From positions 682,001 through 746,000 of the forward strand of contig JBLDXI010000048.1 of NCBI GenBank assembly GCA_047495785.1: DNA of 64,000 bases, given 5' to 3'. The stretch is from Lepidodermella squamata (Eukaryota > Gastrotricha). Position numbers and translations under genes: made by a program. The notes beneath the pieces were generated by a model, which was given only the letters and a program-made list of their open reading frames with translations, was not told the DNA's origin and made no database searches. Positions 34,568 to 44,783 of this stretch are shown here, one piece after another. The first letter of the stretch is position 1. Each line of letters starts with the position of its first letter.

Positions 34568-37500
34568 ATGAGTCCGTCGTCGAGTCAAATCATCATTCGC
34601 AACGTCGGGCGTTCGGCCGATGAGAAGGATTTGCACCAGTTGCTGCGCCGTTTCAACCCGCTAGGCATTAGGCTGATGCCGAGTCGCGCGAATGGTCTGA
34701 ACCAAGCGTAAGTTTTCTTCCTTGCGGGGCTTCTATTACGGTCAGAGAAAGAATTTTGTGAATAAATTATAGTTGAAAAAATTAAAAATTAAAAAACTAT
34801 CATACTCAATTTCAATTTTATTTTAAACCGCAAATTCGTTGATGTTGCAATTCGGGACATTTCCCCTTAAAAACTATCAATATCTTTCACTGATTTTCAA
34901 TCAGTTCAAAAATGTCCATCTTCTATGCTTTTATTTCAGAATCGTCGATTTTGACCAGCCGGAATTAGCTCACAAGGCTGTACAGACCCTGAACGGCTTT
35001 GATTGGGTCGACAACGAGTGTCTCTTTGTCGAATTCGTCCCGCCAAGTCAAGACCGCCCCGGCCCCCCAGCCGACCACTCCCGCTACGTTCCGGCCGAAG
35101 ACCCGCGATACGGGGCTCGACCCCCGCAACAGGCCCTGCCACCCCCGGACCACGCCCAGGCCTACTGGAACCGCCAGAACCCTCCGGTCGTGCGCCCGGC
35201 TGGTCACCACGCGGGTGGTCAGTGGGACGACGGTCCTGATGACAGTATGCCGCCAATCCGGGCCAAACCTCGTGGAGTGGTCGATGTCGACGACCTGTTC
35301 GGTTCGTCGGGTCCGAACAAACCAGCTAGGACCCCGTTCTACAGCAGCGAAGTCGACCAGGACATACCGCCTCCCCCGCCTAGGTACGCTGAACGGCCCC
35401 CGCCGACCCGCCCGATGCCACCTGTTGATCGCGACATGTACGACCGCGAAAACCAGCGGCCGCAATACCGCCCGGCCTTCAACGACCAGCCCCCGCCGCC
35501 GCGCCCATCTGTTCAACCCGGCCGTCCTGTCCCGCCTGAGTACATGGGCAAGGAGGAGCTGGTTGACACGTGCTACCGGCAGCGCGATGAAATCGAATCT
35601 CTCCGCGCTGAGGTGGAGCAGTTGATGATTGAAAACGCGAAGCTGAAGCATAGACTGGCGGCTCAACCGGCGTTCCAACCGCCCCCGGTTTCGGCAAACA
35701 ACCCGGCGTCGCAGAACTACGCACCCGGTTCCTACGGGTTCCAGTCACGTGACCCGCAACAATCTCGCCCGGTCGAGCCGGTCAATCGATTCGAATTCGA
35801 TTACCAGCGAAGCGGAGGCGGCGCGCCAGCGCAGAATTCGGCTGGAGGTCAGCGCAGTTTTGACGACGCCCGTGGAGGGGGAGATGCTCCCAGGGGCGGT
35901 GGCGATGGGTTCACGATCGACCGGCAGGGTGATCGTGGCAATTTGAACCGCAGTTATGGCAACGACCGCCCGAGAGCTGGCGGTTTTGATGACGGCGAGG
36001 CTCCCCGCCGATTCGGCGGTAACCGAGGTGAGCAGGGTGATCGGGGTGACCGGGGCCCAATGGGTGATCGGGGTGACCGGGGCCCAATGGGTGATCGGGG
36101 TGACCGGGGCCCAATGGGTGATCGGGGCCCAATGGGTGATCGAGGTGATCGTCCTAGGGACGGCGGGTGTTTCAAATGCGGTGAACAGGGTCACATGTCT
36201 CGTGAATGCCCGAAGGGTGGAAATGACCGGCCCCGTGGTGATGGGTGTTTCAAGTGTGGTGAGCAGGGGCATATGTCTCGGGAGTGTCCGAAGGGGGGTA
36301 ATGATCGGCCGCGTAATGACGGTGCATGCTTCAAGTGCGGCGAACAGGGTCATCAGTCGCGTGATTGCCCCAAGGGAGGCGATCGCAGGGGAGGAGGCGG
36401 TCCTGGTAACTGTTTCAAGTGTGGTGAGTATAATGTTTACGTTCCCTCTGTTTTTGATAATATTAATGAAAAAAATATTACAATTGTGTTTTCTTATTAA
36501 AAATTAAAATATTTTGTACGCAATTGTGGATACATCGGAATTGAGTTATTCGGTACTCTTTGGCTAAAAGGGCTATTTATTATTCATTTTTTAACAATTT
36601 TTCATGATGTGGTAAAAATTGGACGCATCTGTTCTGGGTTGTTCATCCGGTTTGGTTTTGTTTTATTCATTTTTTTTGTTCCGCGTTGGAGTTTCATTGT
36701 GAGTGTAAACATATTTAAATGATGGCCGGAACATTCTTAAAGAAAATAGAAAGATGCATTTGAATTTTTATAATATGACTCCCCTTGGTGTATTTTTCAG
36801 CTTTTTTGGCTTTTTTGAACATGAACAGCTATCTTTTGTAGAATTTGCAATGTTCATAAAAAAAACAGAACAAAATCGGGTTTTCAATATTTCAAAATTG
36901 AGATTTTCTAAAAAAAACTCCGAAAATCGAACATTTCATGTAAAAATCATTGCTAAACTTCGAACAATTCTTGAAAACTTCTGTGTTATCTTGGAGATGA
37001 TCATTGTCAGAAATTAAATTCAAATTTTTAATTTTAATCCTGTGTTATCAGGCCAACCTGGTCATATGTCTCGAGAATGCACTCAGAGTGGCGGTGACGG
37101 TGGTTCTCGCGGCGGCCCTCGCGGCGGTGGCGGAGGCTATGGCGGCGGTTCTCGCGGTGGTTCCAGCTACGGTGGCAACAACTCGAGCGCTCTGAGTGCC
37201 GGCCCCAAGAAGAGCATGGTTGACGATGATTTCGCTGAAGAGGCTGAAGAAACCCCAGCCCCGACCCCTGCTGCCGCTTCAAGCGGTCCGGCTCTAGAAA
37301 GGCCTGGCCAAAGATCGGCTGGATTAGTCGACAGCGAATGGGCCGACAAACCGGAGGAACCGAGCGAAGCCCCGACAACGGCTGAACCTGCCCAACCGGA
37401 AACTCAAACGGTAGAAGAACCAAAGCCTCCAGTAGTCGAGGAGCAAAAACCACCTGTTGAGTCGGCTACCTCTGACAAGCCGAAAGTTCGGATGAACCTG

Positions 37501-40500
37501 CCTTCGGTCCCAATGGCCCTGTTATCGAGAGCTGGAAAACCAGCCCCGGCTCAACCTGCTCCGGCCCCGCCGGCCCCGGTCGAACCCCCAAAACCGGTCG
37601 AGGAGAAACCACCTGTTGAATCGAACGAAAAGGCTTGTTCTTTCTGCTCGAAAGTCCTCGGTAATCTCGTGAAAGACTGCCCAGATTGCCAGGAAGTTCT
37701 TTGCAATAACCTGGACTGCCTAGACGGGCATGTCGGTTCGCAGAAATGCGTTGAAAGGGCCGCGCTTTTAGCTGCTGAAATCCTCTCGCCTGAACATTTG
37801 CGCCGGAAGGAGGCTGAGAAATCAGCCGGAGCCTGGCGCGAGGCGTTGGACCAGATCGAGGCGAAGCGATTCGAGAAACTGACCCGTCACACCCCGGTCC
37901 TGGTTTCAGTCGCAAATTTCAAGAATCCAGACGATTTCTGGGTGTTTGAAGTCTCGCCACTTGACGAAAAGCTGTATCGAGCTGATTTCCCGAGCCTCGC
38001 GATGAAGGCCGCCGTTATCCCGGAATCGAGCCGCGACATTAAGGCGGGTCTTTTCGCGTATTCGACCACAGTTCTGCGACCGCTCGTTCGCGGAACTCCG
38101 GTAGTTGTCGCCCCGCAACAGCGATCGATTGACGCGATGGTTCTGCGAAATGACGACCCGACTGCCGTTATTTTCGAGGATTTCGTCCGGTGTTTGGTGC
38201 TTTCCGTCAATTACGACACGATGATGGCCCAGGTGTTCTGTCTGGATGGCGCGTTCGAGGCTGAAGTTGCAACCAGTGCTCTTCGATATGCCGATGCGGC
38301 TTTCAACGACCTGCCTATCAGGGTAAACAATTACTCTGTTTTTACCTTGAATTATTCAAAAAAATTGGCTGAAGAGAAAAAATTTGAAAATTGGGAGTAG
38401 TCCCAAATAATGGCGATTTTATAATTTATTTTCTAATAATTAACAGAAATTTCCCGAAAAATAAGTGGGTTTTCTTATTTTTCGTCTCTATTTTCAGAAT
38501 TTCAGTAATATTTGTTAATTAAATTGAATATTCTCTGAATATTGAAAAAATTCGAAAATTAGTTTTTTGATATTTTAATTGAAACCCAATAATAATTTTT
38601 TTACGAATTTTCTCGTCTTTTTCAGGCTATTCATTGCACGATGGCTCCATTTTTGCAACCTCCAGCTGGCGGCTCGTGGCCCAGCTCGCAAGATTTCGCG
38701 AATCTGTCCGGCAAGCAGTACTACGCCCTGTTCTCTGAGTCGAAAAACGGCCGTGTCGAAACGCAACTCGCTGAAACTAATGGCGAGTTCAATTTCGTAG
38801 CCGACAAACTGCTGCGGACCAAGCACGCATCGTCGACCAGTGTCACCAGCGCTGCGACCACCCAGTGCCCGGCTGATTCGAGCCATTCGTTTAACAGCCC
38901 ACTGCAATGGTTGACTCCGAACTCGCAGTTCGAGGCGAATTTTGTGAAGATCGAAAATCTCGAGAATTTCTCGCTGATGCTGCAATCGAAATTCGACGTC
39001 GCCCAATTCACGCAGTTGATGTGCCGTTTCTACGACAATTTCTCCTCGGATCAGTCGTTGCGAGAGCCGAAACCCGGACAGCTAGTGGTTGTCGGCCAGC
39101 GCGGCAATTGGGATCGAGGGGTCTGGCGGGGTGCAAACGAGGTTGGTTTTAAATTTTAAATTTTTAAATTTGCTCGCAAAATTTTGAATATTTTTTGTTT
39201 GTTTGAATATTTGCTAAATATTGGAGAATTTTAAAAAATTCAGAAGTTGCAACACAGAATTTTCTTCTTCTTTGAGTCGGGAAAATGAACGTTTTTTATA
39301 TTTCAGGTTGAGCTTGTCGATTCGGGTCACGTGTTGACTGACACGAAAAATCTCCTCGTCTACCCGCTGCACTACCAATTTTTGGTCGCTCCGGCTATCG
39401 GCGCCGCGAAATGCCGTCTCGCCGAAGGATTCATCAACTCAATTGACTATTTCGACAAAGACGCAATTGCCGCTTTCGGCTCGATCGTCGCTGGGCAGTC
39501 GATCAAACTACGGCTTGTTTCGATTGAAGGCAACGCCACTCTGGTCGTCGCTTTCTGCGACGATAAATACCAGAAGCTGGTTGTTGAGAAGATCAAACGG
39601 CCGCTGGTTACAATCGAGAGCTTCGAGAAGTACATCGCCACCGGCCAGGTGTACACGGCCACCATTCTCGAGACCGGCGAGCGGAAAGGCCAATTCATTG
39701 AGGCCAAGATCATGGTTCACGGTCCCGAGTTTGATAAAGCTCGGGATTCGCTCTCGCAAATCTCGATCGATGAGTCGAAGCGGAAAGCGGTGCCGAGGCC
39801 GGTCGCAAACCAAGTCTGTCTGCGGGTATCGCGCGATGACGAGGGCGAAATGCTGTCGCGAGTCAAAATTCTGGGCAAGAGCGAAAAATCGCCACTGGAA
39901 AAGGTTCGCGTTGAGTCGATGGACACGGCTGAAATCGAGGAGATTCCGATTTCCGAGCTCATTGAAGCGAACCGGGAAATCGCCGAATTGCGCCGTCTAG
40001 CCCTGCGTTGCCGCATCGAGCTGTCGAAATTGTACGACGAGTCAACGGCCGTTTGCCAGTATCACACGCTGGAAATGAAGGCTGACCTGCACGATGGCTG
40101 GGTTTTCACGGTGCAGCGGTTTTTGATGGATCGTAACGTGATTCCGATGCAGCAGCTGCAGGGGGATACGGCGGATGGCGTTGTGTATTGGGAGAAGGAT
40201 CCAAGTTCGTTCTACGTGTTGGTCGAGGCGCACGCTGATATGGAGGATGAGTTGCAAGATTTCGCGGGCAACCAGCCGCCGCGTTACGTTGACGGGTCTT
40301 CTCTCATCAAAAATGAGCTGTGCGTCGCCAAGTTTGGTAAGATTTTTTTACGGATTTTTCTTCGCTTTTTTGTATCAACTATTAACATTTATTCACCGAA
40401 GATAAACAAGGAAAAATTGGCTTATACCAAGGCTAACTTTGCTACCTCCCTGAGTTCCTCCCTAAATTATTTTAGACACTATCCCTGATATTTTTGTTTA

Positions 40501-42874
40501 TAACAAACTCAACTTGCATTGATTGCTGCCATTGCGTGATTTTTTCATCGTTCTTTTATTCTGAAGTTTGAATTATATTCTGAAACGCTAACAATTGCAT
40601 CATGGGTGGCTGTAAGGCCATCTCAATTTTTTTCGAAAATTTGCAAAAATGGTATTTAACCCGTTACCACCCAGACCTACGGTTTCCTGAGGCCTACGGT
40701 CAAGAAACGGTCTTATAGATAAAGTTTAGGCGCTAATTAGAATTTAAAAAAACTCAAAAATTGTGTTGCACCGCGTTGCACCATGGCGACACGAGCCGGC
40801 TGTGGAATCGTGGCCATACGAGACAAAGACGAGGACCAACGCTTCGCACTTTCCGTCGTCTCGGCAGTTTCGAAGTTCGTAGCCATAGTGACGCAGTTGT
40901 TGTCCTTCCATCGAACCAGCAAAACTTCTCCGTCGCTCATGAACTCGAAATGCCCACGAAGCTTCTTTTTCATTTGCTTCTCATCAGATCACCACCGGCC
41001 ATATCAGCATCGGAGTAACCACAAAGAGAGCGGTCGTCGCGGCGGTACAAAATACCGTAATCCTTAGTGCCCTTGAGGTAGCGCAAGACCCGCCTAGTTG
41101 CGGTCAGGTGCACTTCGGTCGCCGCGGTTAGATGGCGGGATAAGAGCGATACGGCGCACGAGATGTCCGGCCGCGTGCCAATAGTGGCGTAATTTAGGCT
41201 GCCGACGACGCTTTGGTAGAGCAGCGGGTCGACTGGTCGGCTAGGACCGACATCGGTAAAGCGCGGACATTCGGGTCTGTCTAAACTTCATCCAGAGATG
41301 CGGTGGGGTTCTTCGTACGTAACTTTAGCCTCCTGGAGGTTGCGGACGATGGTGGAACCGCGAGATATATGAGTCGATGGTCTCGCTTTCACACTTGAGT
41401 GGAGCTGATCTCGCCACATGGAGTTGCCCGCTTGACATGTTGTTCGAGGCGCGAATAGATGATGTGTTGGTCGTCGTCGGAGCCACTCATCATGTGGGTC
41501 AGGGACCTGTCGATATGGTCGGACAAGATGATGCAGGCCTTCCGTTGGCGGGCTTCAAACTCCGTCTCTTATCGTCGATGGTAGCAGCCGGTGCTAGGAC
41601 TTCGGTGCCATCGACTAGTTCATCGGGGGGCGGGCGTGTATTTTTTTCATTTACCGAATATGTTCAGCTCTAATCAAAGATTATGGCCTGGAGAGTTTAT
41701 CTGTGTTTTAAAAAGACCATGTCATTGTTTTCGGGAAAACATCTTTTGGGCGCGCATTCGCAAAGACCAGTGTCTCAGTCGGCGGCCGTACGCAGTATCA
41801 ATGGTTCAGAACTGGAACCCATAACCTGTAAATATTAAGTGCTTCTAGGAAATCGCTGTTTAGCATACTACGAAAGAAATAGCTCAAAACAACGATACAT
41901 ACAATAAATACACCATAGTACCTTAGTGTAGTAACTTAATTGTCGGTAATTCCGGTACTTCTCTCCGGCTGCATCCTGTCAGCGATGGATGTACAATTGA
42001 AGTTATTGCTCTTGACTTCGGCCTCGATTATGCTGAACGCTGCGAGAGACAAACCGCGCTTCGGCTCTTCGACTTGGGGATGACATTCGTGTCGCGCCCC
42101 AGAAACTTCGACAACTGCAGACAGACATGCGCAGGGTACGAGATCCGCATCAGCATCGGACACTTCCCCGCCTCGTTGCCATTGCGACAACCGTTTTTTC
42201 AGTAGTATTCTGATCGCCTACCATACTTCCCGTGGTTGAAGCGGTTTTTTTCCGATATTTTTTTCCGACATTCTCTTTTGAAATCCTGATTTCGAAGGAT
42301 TTAAAACTTGCTAAATAATATGAAATCTTGTTAATTACATTTAGAAATATTCTAAATGAAATCTAAGAGACTCTTGCCAATGGTTGCTTTTTGGATGGTC
42401 AGGGTGATGTCCAAATAACTGAGCTCACCTAATTCACCTAATATCAGAACAATTGAGAGTTTTTATTTGAAATTTGAATTTTTTGTTATTTTAGAGGACG
42501 TCTGGTACCGCGCTGCGATCACCACGCCTGGTGCCAAGCCGAAAGTCCTCTTTGTGGACTACGGAAATGAGTGCGAGATCGACAACCCGACCGACGATCT
42601 GCGCCAATTCGACCCTCGATTCGCAAAATGGGCCCTCCAGGGTGTCTTCTGCCAACTGGCTGGCGTCGCCCCGAAAGGCGGTCAGCTAGGCGCTGAATGG
42701 CCGCAAGAAGCTGCCGAGGCGTTCCGCGAGGCTGTTCACGAACGGGATGTGACCCTCAGTTTGGTGCCGCAGCGGGATGAGAACAACGAAGTCGCGGTAA
42801 AATTGATCCGCAAAGATGACAATGTCGATGTTGCGGACGAACTAGTCTCGCAGGGCCACGCTGTTCGAGTTTGA
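34568..42874 (+). CDS. Multi-domain Tudor protein with RRM, RGG, CCHC knuckles and MYND-like finger
   Basis: Six exons: 34568-34707, 34940-36423, 37052-38322, 38626-39141, 39307-40336 and 42495-42874; all phases close, 1606 aa. Residues 5-80 form an RRM (IIIRNVG; AIVDF). A Pro-rich linker follows, then a short coiled coil (about 245-280), Gly/Arg-rich repeats (330-420), four CX2CX4HX4C knuckles (about 420-555) and a MYND-like Cys/His finger (about 737-775). Three extended Tudor regions start near 812, 1071 and 1394; the last has WYRA and FVDYGN. Proteins with MYND+Tudor (TDRD1-like) bind methyl-arginine on PIWI proteins in germ granules; RGG+CCHC repeats recall Vasa/GLH helicases. A germline small-RNA scaffold is inferred. 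The fourth knuckle is split by intron 2. Intron 5 (2158 bp) carries a Copia fragment. Confidence 0.85.
36024..36150 (+). repeat. In-frame 27-bp minisatellite in the Tudor gene
   Basis: GGTGATCGGGGTGACCGGGG-type units repeat about four times, encoding GDRGDRGPM repeats within the Gly/Arg region. It keeps the frame. Confidence 0.85.
40737..41827 (-). mobile_element. Ty1/Copia retrotransposon fragment in intron 5 of the Tudor gene
   Basis: Reverse strand. Around 41270-40990 the reading contains LYQSVVGSLNYA, TRPDISCAVS and RVLRYLKGTKDYG, then GYSDADMAG: the RT end/RNase H start typical of Copia. Around 41580-41400 a Gag-like stretch (ACIILSDHID ... YSRLEQHVK) appears, so the middle of the element is deleted. 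At 41826-41812 GGTTATGGGTTCCAG follows an ...ACA end. This resembles the initiator-Met-tRNA anticodon-arm primer site used by Drosophila copia, placing the LTR end at 41827. The LTR start and the second LTR were not found. Stops interrupt the frames. Confidence 0.75.
41828..42494. other. Rest of Tudor intron 5, probably containing the Copia 5' LTR
   Basis: Directly upstream (reverse strand) of the primer site. It includes an AATAAA-like stretch near 41902 and an unassigned reverse frame at 41936-42190. Confidence 0.35.
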
Positions 42875-43247
42875 TGAGCGAGGGAGAGAACTTTTTTGTA
42901 AACCTATATCTCTTTTGTGAAAAAATCTGAGCGTAGAAATCTAGTTTGAAATGTAGTTCTGAATTTACACCGAAAATATTTGCTCAAAACATAGCTGAAA
43001 CTTTCAAAATAAGGAATCTGAAATTACTTGCCACTATTCTTACACAAGCTGGTGAAACTGTTATCGGTGATTTGTTATTGTTTTTTCGTATCATGTTGTG
43101 TTTTTCTAGCCAAGCGATTGGAAATTACAGGGTAACAATCGGCTCAGTCTTACGCGAGGTTTCTTTGAAATCTAGGGGTAGTTGAGCTGATTTCTCGGAA
43201 AATCGCTTGTAAAATATATTGTCAAAATGATATTCCACTTTTGCTCA

Positions 43248-43253
43248 AATAAA
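43248..43253 (+). terminator. AATAAA polyadenylation signal of the Tudor gene
   Basis: About 375 bp after the stop codon. Confidence 0.5.
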
Positions 43254-43778
43254 ATGAACAAAACTTGTCTTATTATATTTGTTAGTCCTATTGCGGCCAT
43301 AACACAATCACGAGAGAATTCAAAAAAATCAGTCGAAAATAGCGAAAAGTAATTTCTTCAGATTGGATTAAATAATGTTCAAGTTTGTAATGAGTCAATC
43401 AGAATTTTTTTTCGAATTCACAGCATTTCCGTTTCATTATATCTCAAAGCTCCTCAAACACGATTGAAAAGATGAATTGGGCAGGTTTTTTTGAAATTAC
43501 ATGAAAAAGAGCCTTCACTCGCTTATTACCTTCAAGTAGTACCTTCAAGTTTGGTAAGGGAAAATTTGAAAGTTTCGAGAGGAAATGAATTTTTCTGAAT
43601 TTTCTTCAATTTTTCTAATTTTTTTCAATTTTCTTCACGATAAAATCGAATATTCTCAGATGGTTCAATAATTTAGCAAAGACATTTAGATTTTTGAAAT
43701 TTTGCATAATTTGCTGTATATTTCATTTTACAAAATTTAATGTTTTTAGGTGTTAATTTTAATTATTTGAGGCGGAAA

Positions 43779-44510
43779 ATGCCTTTCCCGATGTTAAAAC
43801 TCGGCTACCTGGCCTTCAGGCAGCTATCGAAGCCCATCAACCGCTGGATCCAGCAAAAAGCGAAAGCCAGCCCTTTCGTCCGAAACTACTTCTGCATCCC
43901 ACCCGCTCAACTGTACCACTGGTACGACACTCGCTTCACAAAAAACAGCCTCAACCTGCAAGTCGGAACAATCAAACCTATGAAACCAGAAGAAGCCGTG
44001 CAACTAGGCGCCGAAATTCTCGGCGAAATGTTCATTTTCGCGATTTGCGTGATAGTCGTGAGCTACGAGTACTACCGGTCCTACGCGAAAGAAACAGCCA
44101 GGGAAAAGGCGCTGCAGGACCGGTTCACCCGGCTTGAAATAAAAAATCGAGAACTCGACATTGAAGTCGATCAAATGGACGCGAGACTGCGCCATGTCGA
44201 GCGGCTAGGCCTCGGATCTGAGGGCGGCACGCTGATATCGCAAATCGCGACTAAATTGAATTCGATTGTCCCAATCGGCGGCAAGGACTCGCAGCAGGCG
44301 AAGGAGGGCGAACGGGGCCCGAGGAGTACGGAAGAACGGCTCGGGCACGTTGAAACCCGCCAAATCGAACTGCTGATCAGTTTGAATGGTCTCGATAAAC
44401 GGCTGTTGGATCTTCAAACTTTGGTCGATGAGCTAACGAAACCGGCGCCGATTTTGAACCCTCTTGGTATCGGAACTGGAAATTCGAATTCGAATAAGGA
44501 AAAGAAATGA
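43779..44510 (+). CDS. OPA3: OPA3-like mitochondrial protein
   Basis: Single exon, 243 aa. Begins MPFPMLKLGYLAFRQLSKPI, nearly the OPA3 signature N-terminus, and continues with the conserved CIPPAQLYHW block and the AVQLGAEILGE(M)FIF segment before a hydrophobic stretch at about 83-100. A coiled coil (about 105-145) and a disordered tail follow. OPA3 is a small mitochondrial-membrane protein linked in humans to optic atrophy/3-methylglutaconic aciduria; its biochemical role is poorly defined. At 243 aa it is longer than human OPA3 (about 180) because of the C-terminal tail. An in-frame ATG at 43740 lies before the acceptor-like TTTTTAG (43748-43749), so the start at the conserved MPFPM was preferred. 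Confidence 0.92.
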   Translation: MPFPMLKLGYLAFRQLSKPINRWIQQKAKASPFVRNYFCIPPAQLYHWYDTRFTKNSLNLQVGTIKPMKPEEAVQLGAEILGEMFIFAICVIVVSYEYYRSYAKETAREKALQDRFTRLEIKNRELDIEVDQMDARLRHVERLGLGSEGGTLISQIATKLNSIVPIGGKDSQQAKEGERGPRSTEERLGHVETRQIELLISLNGLDKRLLDLQTLVDELTKPAPILNPLGIGTGNSNSNKEKK

Positions 44511-44783
44511 TGATCAATTTGTTTGCCTGACTTTTAATTCTATGTTCTAGACCACGATATTTCAGTCAATTATACCGAGATATTTTTTTGTCGTTTGTTT
44601 TTTCCGCATTTTCTTCCTCACTTGAATTGTGACACGAATTATGACGATCATCGTGAATGTTATTATGCTATTATTAGCCTCGGAAAAATGAAGCCAATTT
44701 TTTTATTCTAGAATTTGACTTATTTTTCTGATTTTTTTCTAGAATTTTACTGGTCGTACTTCTGTTGTGATTTTGGTTTTGAA

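Noticed and set aside
35745-36353. Long reverse-strand open frame opposite the Tudor gene's RGG/CCHC repeats
   Set aside because: It is the shadow of a GC-rich repetitive coding region; the forward strand carries exact zinc-knuckle motifs and phased introns.
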